Notes: a model not told the origin generated them from the sequence alone. 64,000 bases of DNA from Seminavis robusta (GCA_903772945.1 CAICTM010000023.1:62001-126000), one strand, 5' to 3'; shown: positions 20,001-31,398, numbered from the stretch's first letter. A program made the numbers and translations.

Positions 20001-21433
20001 GGGCGGTGTGTATGTCCTAGCTACCGTAGGTAAGAGTGAAGGACCGATGAACAGCCAGAAAAGGGATGGAAAAAAATGAAAGTGATGGCTGCAATCGATG
20101 CGACCGCCAAGATCCGGATATGGATCCTGTTGGTGAATGATTCAATCATGTGTCATCGTGACTTGGTTAGAATGTATGTACAATATGATGTACATGTATG
20201 TGGTTTGGCTTTTGGTTGTGGATTAGCTGGTAGTCTTTACTCTACATATCTCTGCACTACCATAGAAGCTGGTCGTGCCTTAGAGTTGTTGTCTGGCCAG
20301 GAGGCACTGCAACAGGTGCTGCACAGGTGCTGCGCAATCAAAATATTGACTGACAACACACTGTACACCTGGTTCCAGCTCCAATGTGGCTGTGGCCAGT
20401 GCTACAATGTGCTTGGGGATCTTCCAATGGACTGCTTTCCAATGACCAGGTATTTTGCCTAGGTGTGGTGGGGGCAACACTTCCAGCAGGTCCAGCTGGC
20501 AATTGTCTATCTTCAAAGTGAGAAAGGGTTGTGGACATTTTGACTTTCTCTAACTGCCAGTTCTTGTTGGACAATGTCCTACTGGTAATCCTGACATCCA
20601 ATGTGGCTTCTGTCTGATCTCGACCATCAGTTCCGGCCATGGCTTGTGTCCCTGTAAATGATATCCACTATGAGTTCGTGCTGGCAGTTGATCTTTGGTA
20701 TCACAGTCCCAGCGTCCCTGCAAGTGATATCTACTGTGACTTCTTGCTGGCAGTTGGTCCTTTGTTGGAGTGGTTGTACAGATCAGTTGCTGAAGTTGAT
20801 GCGGTGGCGGTGGATGCTTCTTGTTCCTGCATGTGTCCAAACAGTCCAGCAGATAACCTGGATATGGAGAAGGCAATGATGAGCAATGAAAATGAAGATT
20901 TGAAAGTGGGGGAGAACGTTTCTGTGGTTGTTTGTGATTGTGGTTGTGGTTGGTTGCCAGCTAGATTGTTTCGTGATCTTTTTGGATTTGTGAGGAGAGG
21001 AGAGAGACTGAGCTGGACGAGTTGATTCGATTCATCATTCCTGGAAGGCCGACATTCGTGGCTTCTGCCCTCCTTTGTTTTCAGTTTGATGCTAAGGATC
21101 CGAAACCAGATGGGGATGTCTTGGGTTTCGAAGCTCTGCTGCTTTGGGATGTCAAGTATTTACTGAATGGTCAAGTCACGAGTATAGTACGTCATTTGGA
21201 TGCCCCCGAGCCCTTTGGAAAGTTAGTTGTGATGCCTTCGTGTCATCACCGTTGCCCTCCATCGATATCGGAGGGGGGTACCTACCGGTAGTCTACTTGT
21301 ATCGGAGCTTCGTTGATGTTGTCTTCTATTGCATTCTTTCAGCTGTCTGAAGAATTTTTCTCGGTCTCCAACTCCAGCATAAGATTGACCAAGACCCTCC
21401 CTCCAACACGCAATTTAGTACCAGTATCACATC
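20001..21433. other. Divergent intergenic region with decayed repeats
   Basis: About 1.4 kb between PRORP and a plastid-protein gene that point apart. Contains the 66-bp direct duplication listed separately. Several unsupported short frames; no RNA gene recognised. Confidence 0.55.
20648..20766. repeat. Direct duplication, about 53-bp unit at 66-bp period
   Basis: Copies begin at 20648 and 20714, sharing GTCCCTG, AGTGATATC or AATGATATC, and TGCTGGCAGTTG at matching offsets. A fainter third copy may begin near 20575. Confidence 0.75.
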
Positions 21434-22194
21434 ATGGCATCCAAGATTGGGTGCTTGTTGGCTTTCACTGCTTTGCTGAAGGCATCTCTAGCATGGGGTC
21501 CAGTTCCCGCCACATCTTCCCGGATACGCCGAGTGCGGTGTCAGCTGGGTGCTACCGATCTCGCGATGAGTGCTAACCTCCATGGACAGAATTCATGTTT
21601 CCTACCCTTGAAGCAACTAGACCAGGACTATTTTGCGCCTCGTATAATTCAGGTGAGCATAGCTTGACGTGACTCTATTTACTTTTACCATTTCCGCCCA
21701 TCGTTTGAGTCCTCAGTTTTTTTCTTTTTCAGATTGCTGGTGCCTACCCAGGGTTGACTCGAGAAGAATTCTTTGCCGTTACGTCGGAACCAGCACCTGA
21801 TGTGGGCCAGTGGTCGTATGACTTTAGTGATCCCGATGGACCTCAGATGGGAACCGTTGCTGTGGAAGGGAGCCCACAAGTGCATGACTGCGAAGATCCA
21901 GTTGTCCTCATTGCGGAGCATCCATCATTGGGCGTTCCTCTGCCCGACGAGCTTGAAAATCCAGTGGATTTAGTGGTTGTGGTGGACCGAGCTCTGAAAA
22001 ATTTTGCTGAACGAAAGTTCTTGGTTCTGGATATTCCTGGCCAAGAAGGAGTGCACATTGGAGCTTATCCCACCAAAAGTGATCTGCCCTCTGATGCTAC
22101 AATTTTGGGACAAGTTGAGCTAGTTCAAATTCCGTGGTTGCCCAGCATGAAGCCCACAAAATCCGGTTTCATGGAAGTTGACGAGTACTTCTAA
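21434..22194 (+). CDS. Plastid-targeted protein, conserved-looking, function unknown
   Basis: Two exons, 21434-21652 and 21733-22194, over an 80-bp intron with GTGAGC donor and a pyrimidine-rich TTTTTCAG acceptor; 226 aa. The first 21 residues are a signal peptide (LLAFTALLKASLA) followed by WGPVP. W is one of the residues tolerated at the ASAFAP junction, so plastid import is likely. The mature part begins near QDYFAPRIIQIAG and includes PGLTREEFFAV, SEPAPDVGQWSYDFSDPDGPQ and HPSLGVPLP. It has no membrane helix and ends acidic. I do not recognise the family. The balanced composition and clean intron argue for a real gene. It is oriented away from PRORP. Confidence 0.7.
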
Positions 22195-22587
22195 TCAATC
22201 AATCATCAATCTACGACATACTTGCACTATCTGGTGCTGTACAGTGCATGTGTTGCAGCCGATTTGCCACTCTTAGATTGCACCGCAATCCTCGTACGGT
22301 AGCAGGATGATCACCCAGCTTTAGCTCGCAGCGATTATAGACTCGACTAATTCGACCCTTTCAGGACAAGTCAAGCTTTCCGGACAAGACAAGTGCTGAA
22401 CGTAAAACCGTGCTTACTAAACAGTGATATTAGATACTAAGTCAACGTGCAACAACGCAAAAGCTTTGCTTTCGAGGCTTGGACAGCAAATAATAGCTCC
22501 AGATCTCCCATGACCCACAGCAACTCGAGCTCATTGTGAACCTAAACCATCGATAAAGTAGAAGTGACCAAACAACCTGCAAGAACA
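22195..22587. other. Intergenic, convergent gene ends
   Basis: About 390 bp with a run of AATC repeats just after the stop codon of the upstream gene. Nothing else seen. Confidence 0.55.
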
Positions 22588-24531
22588 TTACGCGACAGCC
22601 GGGTTGTCCATGGCCACTTGAGGCGCAAAAGCAGGAGCTTGCGCCACCTGTGGAGGTGCCGTTTGTGCCACGGGCTGAGCAAAGACAGGAGCAGCTGGTG
22701 GCGGGTGTTGCACATGGTGAACAACGGGTGGTTGTGCCATGGGTGGTTGTGCCACAGGTGGTTGTTCCATTGGTGGTGCCACTACTTGTTGGACCACAGG
22801 TTGAGCTACTGGCTGCGCAACTTGCTCAGCAACAGGCGCTAGATGCGGGGCTTGGGCTACGGGATGCTGTTGAGCTGGTGGATCAACAGGTGCATGTCCA
22901 CTTGGTGGTAGAGAATTGGGAGCTGGCGGATCAACAGGTGGAGTCGTCGCGACGGGAGGGACCGGTGCAGGATGCGGGGCTTGGGCCACATGTTGAGTAA
23001 GCACTTGCGCGGGCGCAGCAGCTACTTGTTGAGGTGGCGCTGGAGCACCCGGATGAACAGCTGCAGGTGCAGTTGTCGGAGCAGCGGCAGGTTGAAGAGC
23101 CGCTGGCGCAGGCATTAGAGCAGTTCCTGGGGGAGCATGGACTTGCATTTGAGGCATTGCCGCCATCGTGCCTGGAGCTGCTTGTGGTGCTGGCCACATG
23201 GTTGGTATCATGAAAGGTGCCCCGGGGAAGAACGGAACTTGCTGTCCTGCCGCCGCGGCGGCTGCTGCTGCCTGTTGCATGGCAAAAGCTGTCATCGTAT
23301 CGGTATAAGCCTGCTGGGGGTTGGTTCCCACAGGAGCTGCAGCCATGGTAGCCATGTTGACGCCAGGAATTCCCTGCATCCCTTGCATGGCTGCTTGCAT
23401 CGCTGCGGCGGCAGCCTGTTGGAATGTGGCCATGGCTAAGGAGAACAAGGAGAATGGGAATGAGATGGAGCTCTGAATTGGATACAAAGACAAATAGAAA
23501 ACCAGGTCTTACCTTGCATGGTGGCTCCAGGTTGCATTTGCTGCAAGCTTTGGGCTGTAGGCGCTGGCTGTGGCGATAATGGAGCAGGAGCTGGTTGACT
23601 TGCCCCAGCGTTCATGGTTTGGGCAGCCGCACGTGCAGCAGCAGCTGGAAAGCCCTGTAACAAGAAAAGTCAGCAGCGGAAACAACGGTCAATCGAGTGG
23701 TTGGAAAGAGGGAGACAAGGGGACTTCCGACCGAGGATAATCAAAACATACCTGACTCTCTAGGACTGCCTGGGTAGCCACGGCCTGCGCTTGTGCTTGC
23801 TGGAATGCAGCAGACTGCTCTTCTGGCTTGGGGGTAGGGACAGGCGAAGGAGCAACCTGGGGAGCAGGAGCTACGTGTACCTGGGGAGCAGGAGCTACCT
23901 GAGGAGCAGGTGCCATTTGAGGCGCAGGTGCCACTTGAGGAGCAGGAGATGCAGGAACATGGACAGTCGGCTGGGCAGCTGGTTGTGGTGGGCTTGGCTG
24001 GGCCACCGCGGGAGCGGCTGCTGGGGGAGCCGGTTGTTGCCCGCTTTCAATCGCTGCCACCTGTGCTTGGCTTTGCATCAAAAGTCTGGAAAGCTCTTCA
24101 TTCTGCTGCTTCAGGGTGCTGTTGGCACGAGAGAAGAAGATGACACTTCTCTGCAACTCTTCGATCATTGTCTTCTTGCGTCTTCGTGACTCGCGAGCAG
24201 CCTTGCGGTTCTGCTCGAGGCGGACTTCGCGAGCCTTTGACATGGGTGGATTCTTGGCGCCATCCAATTCTTCAGTCACCGTGGCTGGAGCTGCTGCTGC
24301 CGCTGCGGCCGCTACAGCAGCAAGGTTAGCCGCATTAGCATCAGCAGCCGCCACTGGAGTTGTTGGCAGTAGGCCAGCAGTGGCAGTAGTAGGAGGGGCA
24401 GCCACGCCAGCTTCCGTCTTGACGAGCTTTGCCGCTGGTGCGGTGCCCTCCAACTCTTCGCTCTTTCGCTTGAGCGATGCTGATCCAGCAGCAGCATCAC
24501 CTGCCAATGCAGCGTCCAGAACAGTGCTCAT
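22588..24531 (-). CDS. bZIP transcription factor with long Pro/Ala/Gln tail
   Basis: Three exons, 24531-23752, 23654-23513 and 23435-22588; 589 aa. A basic region at about 102-120 (NRKAARESRRRKK) matches the N-x2-AA-x2-SR pattern that contacts DNA, followed by a short leucine zipper (heptads through LQRSVIFFSRANSTLKQ and NEELSRLL). Upstream is an Ala-rich segment. Everything after the zipper is low-complexity Pro, Ala, Gln and Val, with PQVAPAP repeated in exon 1 and VAQP/PVAQ repeats in exon 3. This is the composition of activation domains. Introns of 97 and 77 bp have GTATGT and GTAAGA donors. The zipper is short and interrupted, so partner choice is uncertain. Confidence 0.85.
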
Positions 24532-25724
24532 CTTTGTCCAACTTGAGAAGCAAAAAGTGGTCGGTTTTCTTTCTTCGCCTTTGTTAATAATAATTTGTTA
24601 CTCGAGACAAGGTGACGAATACGTGCGGTCAGCGGATGAGATCAGCAATGGGTGTGAGATCAGCACCCCCTCCGTCTCCTCTCGCCTCCGGAAAGCTTCA
24701 GGGAAGCCTGCCAGGCCTCGAACGAAGCTAAAAATATTTTCGTGTCGTCACAATCCGAACTGAACATGGAATGAAAGATTTGATCTTGTTGAGGTGAAAA
24801 CCCTCAAAGAGAATGCACAAAATACGTATATGCTGGGTGATAAGAGCATTGTTTACAACGGTAAATAGCCCAAACATTTTAACAAAACTTGAAGAAAGAA
24901 GCGCAAGATTGATTCTCTGGGGGTGAAACGTCAGTCTGCTGACGCTTCTGTGTCTCCTGATGTCATCGAAAGATGAACTCACACTTGCTCTGAATTTAGT
25001 GCTAGGGTCAGCTCCGCAGTGACGTTGCTGTGTCTGCTAATGTCGTCGAAAGATGAACTCACACTTGCTCTAAAGTTAGTGCTACGGTATGGTTAGTGCT
25101 ACCGGTATGGTCATACCGGTCAGACTTGAAGAACCATCACCCCAAACCATGCAAAGACAACATGATGTGGGGCAGCACAGTTTTGTGAGAGGATGAGATA
25201 TTGATGAAGGGCTGATATGGTTATCTAGCTAGAGGATGTTTGAAAGCAAAGCAGAGTGTATCTTTTGTTCCCGATGTTGTGTACCGTAGGGCTACAGGCA
25301 CGTGAAGATTGTCCTGGATGGTGACATTTCTTAGGCCCTTTCTTTGACTTCTAGCTGGCCATTCATCCCTTTGAAGCCAATTCAAAACAAACAAAGGCTG
25401 CTGACCAGCTAGAAACAGACGAAAATATTGCCATGGATCTTCGGGCTACCCGTAGTAACAGCTTGAGCAACTGATGAGTGATTCTCCGCTTTACCTGCTC
25501 ATCATTATTAAAGTTACAGGGGACTAAATTATTGGTAGTTATGAATTATACTCTCGAAAGCTCTGGCGTTCCAACGCGTTTGCTGTTGCCGTGCCAGGAT
25601 GGCTGTGTCTAATGGCTGATATGCCAAAATTTGGGGTGTATCTAAAGGAGTGTATTGACGTGTGTTTTCATGTCTGCGGTCAGGAAGCTGGAAGGAGAAG
25701 CCGAATGGACATGTTGCAAGTGGC
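24532..25724. other. bZIP upstream region
   Basis: About 1.2 kb upstream of the bZIP gene and downstream of the first CAP gene. Holds an 80-bp-period tandem duplication (24940-25087) and a CGTCAG-4 nt-CTGACG inverted pair at 24929-24944. No other gene seen. Confidence 0.55.
24940..25087. repeat. Tandem duplication, 68-bp unit at 80-bp period
   Basis: Copies 24940-25007 and 25020-25087 share TCGAAAGATGAACTCACACT and TTAGTGCTA in the same places. Both start with a TGACG half-site. Confidence 0.85.
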
Positions 25725-26453
25725 TTATCCGATGAAAACCTGACACAACATCAGGTCTCCGCTTGGAGACCTTGCAGTTGCCATGCCAAATTCAAAATAT
25801 TTTGAGTCAAGCATGTTTTTAACATCAGTTTTCGAGCCCATCATTTCGTTGTGAATAGCTCTAATACTTTCACCCCTGAATACATTCACACCCAGGCGAC
25901 GGCATGGCCTTGCAACTTTCTGCTGAAGCTCTGCAGCGCCTGCATGGAAAAGTTGATCCTTCCCAGCCATTGCTTCGGCGTGCCAACGAGCGGTCGCATC
26001 GAGCTCACTTTTTCTAGTCAAAGGGTGGATGTTCTTTTTGGTGCGCTCGGTATTAATCATAATGTGGTTGCTGGAATAGTACCAAGTACCTGGCAACTTG
26101 CGAGAACGTTTCGTGTTCAAGACGGGAAGCTCCAAGTCATTCGAGGCGGGAGGGTCCGCCTTGACAGGCGGGGGAGGGACCAGTTTGGGGCGAGGGCGAG
26201 GAGGGGAACGGAATTGACATTCGATCGAGTAGTCCGAGATGCTCAAACTTGTTGTGGAGCTGCAGCTTTCCGTGGATGTGCTGCCTAGAAGCTCTAGTTT
26301 GTGCCAATCATCGTCTCCCTTTGTGCACGCCTGCTTATTCTTCTGACCCTTGCCATGTTTGATCAATGCCGTCGTCTCGGGGAAGCATGAGTCGAAGCCG
26401 TTGGTTCGAGGCAAGAATTTCCCAAAGTTCTCTCGGAGCAAGTCAATGATCAT
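25725..26453 (-). CDS. CAP-domain (SCP/PR-1 superfamily) protein, copy 1
   Basis: Single exon, 242 aa. The C-terminal half is a CAP domain: SSNHIMINTERTKKNIHPL, then ELDATARWHAEAMA, LFHAGAAEL, RRLGVNVFRGES, MLDSKYFEFGMATA and a final GDLMLCQVFIG. This is the bacterial- and plant-like CAP form without the animal CAP signature. The N-terminal half is polar and Pro/Arg-rich. No signal peptide is seen, so unlike most CAP proteins it may stay in the cell or use another route. It is the most diverged of three related genes on this strand (the others at 27650 and 30158). Role of the family: lipid or sterol binding, defence or secretion; not known here. Confidence 0.82.
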   Translation of the reverse strand: MIIDLLRENFGKFLPRTNGFDSCFPETTALIKHGKGQKNKQACTKGDDDWHKLELLGSTSTESCSSTTSLSISDYSIECQFRSPPRPRPKLVPPPPVKADPPASNDLELPVLNTKRSRKLPGTWYYSSNHIMINTERTKKNIHPLTRKSELDATARWHAEAMAGKDQLFHAGAAELQQKVARPCRRLGVNVFRGESIRAIHNEMMGSKTDVKNMLDSKYFEFGMATARSPSGDLMLCQVFIG

Positions 26454-27649
26454 CCTGCACTAGCTAGTATTGTACCTATTAATAACAGCAGCTGCAATGG
26501 GTATTGATGTTGATCGGATCGATTTAGTGACAGGAAAACCTGAGATAGGTAACATGCGAAACATCCTGTTGTAGCTTGCACGAATTGACCGGTTAATGGC
26601 CAAAAGGGAGCAAAACACACAAAATTGTAGTCGTTTGAAGCGCTCGACTCCCGCGCCAAATATTCCTGTTTTGGTTCCCGTAAAAGGAGCTTCCGCTTGC
26701 ATTGATTGCAATCGAAGATGGTTCAATACGCGCGTATGGTATGGCACAGCCCCACCGGAAATCACATGGCAGGGATAAACTCGCCAGGCTACAGGCTGTA
26801 TCGCCAGAACTATCAAGCATTGTTGGATTTGAATGCAGCTATGCATAGCTATCCCGAAGCACGGTCGTTGCAGCGCTGAGAACAGAGCCAATCAAGCGGA
26901 AATTAACCAAGAATACACGTTCAGCAGCCGTGCGGTGGTACCGAGTCCAGGTACGGTTCCGGTACGAACGAGGTGCGCCTAAAATACCGGTAGTCATACC
27001 GCCACTGCAAGTGCCGTCCAATTGTAAAGCGCCCTACCACCAGCACCTCTTTCAGTCTACGATACCAGGTAGCAGTCACACAGTCATGGCTCGATCTTGA
27101 GCAAATGTGCCTGTCCACGTGCAAAATACATTACAGTACATGACACGTTCTACAGGTAGCTAGGCTAGCTAGCTAGCTTCATGTTGGTCTCTTTATCAAC
27201 TTGCTTTGAGCAAGCCTAGGCCTCGGAGCGAATCACATGATTTTGGTTGCGAAACCTGTCGGTGATGGGTCCGACGAACCCACGAGCAACGACTCGACGA
27301 GTTGTACTTCTTCCAACCATCTAACGAGATTGCGCAGCAACGGATTCCAAGCCAATTGAAGGAGCAACGATTTGAGAACGAAAGATCACTTAAGTTGTAC
27401 GCTTCCGGTGCGGTCCGTGTAGAGACGGAACGAAGAGAGCTAGTTGGCTACCGGTACGTACACTCTCGCTGCTTGTTCGGTTCAGCCAAGGATGTGAGAT
27501 CCACACTGCAGCGCCAATTAGCATACCAAGCATTAAAGGACGAATGATGTATATACGGACAGTTAGTCGTCCACGGGTATTAGATTGAATGGAGCCGCCC
27601 CAATATGTGGATGAATGTTGCCGCCTTGCCTTGAGATCCTGGGGCAGAG
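26454..27649. other. Intergenic between CAP copies 1 and 2
   Basis: About 1.2 kb. Contains short ACCGGTA and GCTAGC palindromes near 26990 and 27160-27180. No supported gene. Confidence 0.55.
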
Positions 27650-28357
27650 TTATCCCCTGTAGATCTGGCACATGTAAAGATCCCCGTTCGGCGCTGGTGC
27701 AGTTCCCATACCAAAGTGCATGTATCGGCGGTCAATTAGATTGTTGAAGTCGCCCCTTTTCTCCATCATCTTGGCATGCATATGCTGCACACTTTCCCCC
27801 ACTGCAACATTGCATCCTATTCTTCGGCTGGGCTTGCCAAGATGTGATACAATTTCAGTTGGATCTGCATGGAAAACACCCTCTGCTGCTTCGGCCATTT
27901 GCTGTGCATGCCCTCTGGCCACTTCATCAAGCTCAGGAGATCGGCTGAGAGCAGGAACGTTTCTTTTTTCTCGGATTCTCTTCACCATGACATGGTTGCT
28001 GGTAAAATAGCTCGTTCTGGGCAATTCTTTGGCTCTTGCCATGGCGATTTTCAGATTTCGCTGCTCTTCTTCTCGGGTCTCTGGTATTATCTTGACGCCC
28101 ATTTCTTGTTGAGCTACTAGTACTTGTTGAGCCACCAGAGGTGCGTGTTTGTGGTATCCAGGTTTGTCAGAGGTTTTCCAGCTATCATAAGATTTCCTGC
28201 TATCATCCATTGTTTCATCTGAAGTTGAGGATTCTGAAACATCACTTTCCCACCGAGGGATGGCACTAAAGAACTTGCCCTCTACAGATGAGCATCTCTG
28301 TGGCTCTTGTGGCTTGGGTTTCTTTGTAAACTTTGGTACTCTGATTTGGAGCTTCAT
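27650..28357 (-). CDS. CAP-domain protein, copy 2
   Basis: Single exon, 235 aa from the ATG at 28357. The start is chosen because copy 3 aligns from the same residue (MKLQIRVPKF against MKVQIKVPKF); the upstream in-frame extension of 76 codons has no counterpart. The N-terminal 90 residues hold KFFSAIPRWES, a Ser/Asp-rich stretch, and LVAQQVLVAQQEMGVKIIPE, shared almost word for word with copy 3. The CAP domain runs from SYFTSNHVMV to GDLYMCQIYRG. No signal peptide. In ELDEVARGHAQQM this copy has Gly where the other two have Trp (ARWHA), a change at a usually conserved core position. Very similar to copy 3, so the pair is a recent duplication. Confidence 0.85.
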   Translation of the reverse strand: MKLQIRVPKFTKKPKPQEPQRCSSVEGKFFSAIPRWESDVSESSTSDETMDDSRKSYDSWKTSDKPGYHKHAPLVAQQVLVAQQEMGVKIIPETREEEQRNLKIAMARAKELPRTSYFTSNHVMVKRIREKRNVPALSRSPELDEVARGHAQQMAEAAEGVFHADPTEIVSHLGKPSRRIGCNVAVGESVQHMHAKMMEKRGDFNNLIDRRYMHFGMGTAPAPNGDLYMCQIYRG

Positions 28358-29730
28358 AGTGGTGGTTGTGGTTGCTTTGTCTTTGTTTTTGTGTGTGTGA
28401 GAGGAGTGAAGTAGACTAACTGAAGTTGGTTGGAGAAAACGTGTCCCGCCCCTCTGGACTGTGTTCGTGCCAATGCTGGTTCCGTTTTCAAGTCCAAGTA
28501 CTAGTATGCCTATGTTGACTGTACCATTGAGAATTACCGGTACATGTACGTGGACCGTACCGGTACACATGTAGCATGGCAACACATTGGCAACCTCTTG
28601 GTCATGGCGAGATGGCAGAACTTGAATACCGTGAGGTCACCAAAAATGATTTTCAGCCACTTTTGGCCAAAAACATATTGAATTAGACACACTTATCTTT
28701 ATCCAAATTGTCTTTTAGTGCCGTAAACGCCACTGAACGAGACACACATCAACATTGGCATGAAGTCGATTGATTGCTGACAGGGGATTCTCCCAAGATA
28801 GAGAGGATTCTGGCAAAGGGATACTGCACGCAGGGAAAGATTATCAGCACATCGTAGCGGCATTGGAGGCCCAGCTTGCTAGCCAGCTCGATAGCTGCTA
28901 GCTACCGGTGGCTGGAGAGGCGAAAAGAATCCAAGCTGGAGCTGAAGATTTTGGGACTTCTTGAACCATGCAGGTTACTGAAGTTACATGTAGGTTTGGT
29001 GCTGTGGCGGAGAGTACGGATACTGGTACCGGTACTGGTACTTATGAGTGACCGTAGAAATCTCGCGGTGGGAATCGAATCCAATGCACTGTAATGTGCC
29101 ACTACTCTATAGATCATCGCAACCTACCGGTATGCATACACGTAGCTAGGCAAGTTCCTGGGCTTCAAAGACTTGAGCAAGCTTCGCCGTGGCAGCCGGT
29201 TGATTCAAGTGACCTCGGATCTTGTACAAAGTGCGGCTCGGGGGATTCGAGTCCAACTCTCCAGCCACGGTACGACCAACAGGGGAGCTACGGTAGCAGC
29301 TGCTCTAGCACAATTATCGGATTCTTTCAGCAAGTTTGGAAGCTCACTGGCGGTTTCTTGGATCGGCTTCGTGAGGCAACCTTTTTGGTGTCGCCAGAGC
29401 ATCGTGCAGCCAAAATCTCGTTGATGCTCGAGGCAATGGTGTTCTCCTTTCCTGTGCGCACCCACCGAGTTGTACTGTAATAGATCACCTCACCAACCTT
29501 GGCTCCAACCCACCGAGTTACTGTAATAGCCTGCCGTCTTCTCCTTATTCACCCGGTCTGAAGATTGGATGCCAGTGCTGGGACCACCACAAGCACGGTG
29601 CGGCGGTGGTTGCTGCCGGGACGTCAACCCAGGGATGCACAATACTGGTGGGCGGAAAAGTGCAGCAACAGCAGAGCATAGACGACAAGATACAACCAGC
29701 CAGCCAGGCACGAAGAGACGAAGACAACAA
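28358..29730. other. Intergenic upstream of CAP copy 2
   Basis: About 1.4 kb, rich in GGTACC/ACCGGT palindromes at 28540-28575 and 29022-29042. Two short copies of CCCACCGAGTT...ACTGTAATAG lie at 29462-29484 and 29511-29529. No gene or RNA recognised. Confidence 0.5.
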
Positions 29731-30060
29731 CGAAGCCAACGAAGCACGGGATCATAATCATGTCCCTGCTGGCTACAACCAACCACCCATATTATTTTGA
29801 AGCTAATCCTATCAACAATTATCTGTTACCCTAAAATAGTGGCACATGCAAAGTTCTCCATTGGCCCTGGTGCAGTCCCATGCCAAACTGGACGTACTGT
29901 GGGTGGATCAAATGGTTATTGAAGTCTCCTTTTTGAAGCAAACAAAGCAATGGGAACCATAATCACATCCGCCCTAACGACAACTGCCTTCTGGCACATA
30001 AAGTTCTCTATTGGGCCCTGCTGCGTTTCCCTTGACGAACTGGATGTAGCTGTCGCACTG
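29731..30060 (-). pseudogene. Two decayed copies of the CAP gene 3' end
   Basis: Segments 29731-29935 and 29937-30055 each align with the last coding bases and 3' flank of CAP copy 3 (30061-30265). Shared pieces include GGCACAT...AAGTTCTC, TTGGCCCTGGTGCAG, CCAAACTGGA and, in the flank, CTATCAACAATTATCTGTTA. They encode remains of the FGMGTAPGPNGDLYMCQ region only, with several breaks each, and cannot be functional. They look like partial tandem duplications downstream of copy 3. Confidence 0.8.
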
Positions 30061-30157
30061 AAGCCAAGGAAGCACAGGAACCGGAACCACAATAATATCC
30101 CTACAGGCCACAACATACCATATTATTTTGAAGCTATTTCCTATCAACAATTATCTG

Positions 30158-30850
30158 TTATCCTCTGTAGATCTGGCACATATAAAGATCTCCGTTTGGC
30201 CCTGGTGCAGTTCCCATGCCAAACTGGATGTACCGCCGGTCGATCAAATTGTTGAAGTCTCCTCTCTTTTCCATCATTTTGGCATGCATATGTCGAACTG
30301 ACTCTCCCACGGCAACATTGGATCCTATTCTCCGGCTGGGCTTGCCAAGACGTGATACAATTTCGGTGGGGTCTGCATGGAACATGCCCTCTGCTGCTTC
30401 AGCCATTTGCTGTGCGTGCCATCTGGCCACTTCGTCAAGCTCAGGAGATCGGCCCAGAGGAGGCACATTTCGCTTTTCTCGGACACGGTTTACCATGACG
30501 TGGTTGCTGGTGAAGTAGCTAGTTCTGGGCAATTCCTTGGCTCTGGCCATTGCAATATTAAGATTGCGAATTTCATCTTCTCGGGTCTCTGGAATTATCT
30601 TCACGCCCTTTTCTTGTTGAGCTACCAGCACTTGTTGGGCCACCAGAGGAGAATGCCTGTGGTGACCAGGTTCATCAGAGGACATCCAGCTATCATCCCG
30701 TAGTGTTTCATCTGCTGTTGAAGATTCCGAAACTTCACTTTCCCATCGGGGAATGGCGCTGAAGAACTTGCCGTCGACCGTCGCCTTGCCCCTTTTTGGC
30801 TCTTGTGCCTTGGGCTTCATAAACTTGGGAACTTTGATTTGAACCTTCAT
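30158..30850 (-). CDS. CAP-domain protein, copy 3
   Basis: Single exon, 230 aa from ATG 30850; an in-frame ATG at 31003 would add 51 residues with no match in copy 2. It has the same layout as copy 2: basic start, KFFSAIPRWES, Ser/Asp-rich linker, QQVLVAQQEKGVKIIPE, then the CAP domain with SYFTSNHVMV, ELDEVARWHAQQM, MFHADPTEIV, RRIGSNVAVGES, NNLIDRRYIQFGMGTA and YMCQIYRG. No signal peptide. Differences from copy 2 are scattered and mostly conservative, so both copies seem to be kept by selection. Its 3' end has been copied twice downstream as fragments (29731-30060). Confidence 0.86.
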   Translation of the reverse strand: MKVQIKVPKFMKPKAQEPKRGKATVDGKFFSAIPRWESEVSESSTADETLRDDSWMSSDEPGHHRHSPLVAQQVLVAQQEKGVKIIPETREDEIRNLNIAMARAKELPRTSYFTSNHVMVNRVREKRNVPPLGRSPELDEVARWHAQQMAEAAEGMFHADPTEIVSRLGKPSRRIGSNVAVGESVRHMHAKMMEKRGDFNNLIDRRYIQFGMGTAPGPNGDLYMCQIYRG

Positions 30851-31398
30851 CCTGTGTTTCGCGCGTTTCGATGTTGCTATGCTTTTGGTTTTCTGTGAAA
30901 CTGGAATGTGAGATGCTTTTGCTTTGGGCCACAGGGCTGATGAGTGTGGCGTTTCCCCGACTGGCAAATAGCTCGTGCTGTCAGCCGCTGCGAAGGTGCC
31001 CACTTACTGAATGGGACTTACATGTTGTACGGTAAATAAGTTCGGACCACCCCTATCTGGTAGTACCAGTAACTTCTACAGGTACCTGACTACAGTACCC
31101 TAACTTGCGAGCTTCGTACATGCTTGGCCAGTTTTATTCGCGATCGCCGCAAGCGCCTTGCAGTCAGGCGAGGTCCTATCCATTCTCCATGTGTGTCCTC
31201 CGTGCATTCGCGAAACACATTTATTTTCGTCAATTTATTTAGTTGTACGAATCAAGATTTCATTCCTATCCATGTGACACACATACGCGGTACGCGAAAA
31301 ATCAACGCAAATCCCCAACTCTAACGAATCGATTGAGTATTCGATCGAATGATCAAACAATCGAATCTTCAATCTACTAGCTAGCTATTAGCCATTAG

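Noticed and set aside
20639-21025. 128-codon frame between PRORP and the plastid-protein gene
   Set aside because: Built from the 66-bp direct duplication; no domain, leader or splice support.
22650-23439. Plus-strand frames opposite the bZIP gene
   Set aside because: Mirror of the Pro/Ala/Gln-rich coding strand; low complexity gives open antisense frames.
29060-29270. GGATTCGATTCC and GATTCGAGTCC words resembling a tRNA T-arm
   Set aside because: Flanking bases do not pair into T-stem or acceptor stem, and no anticodon arm is in place.
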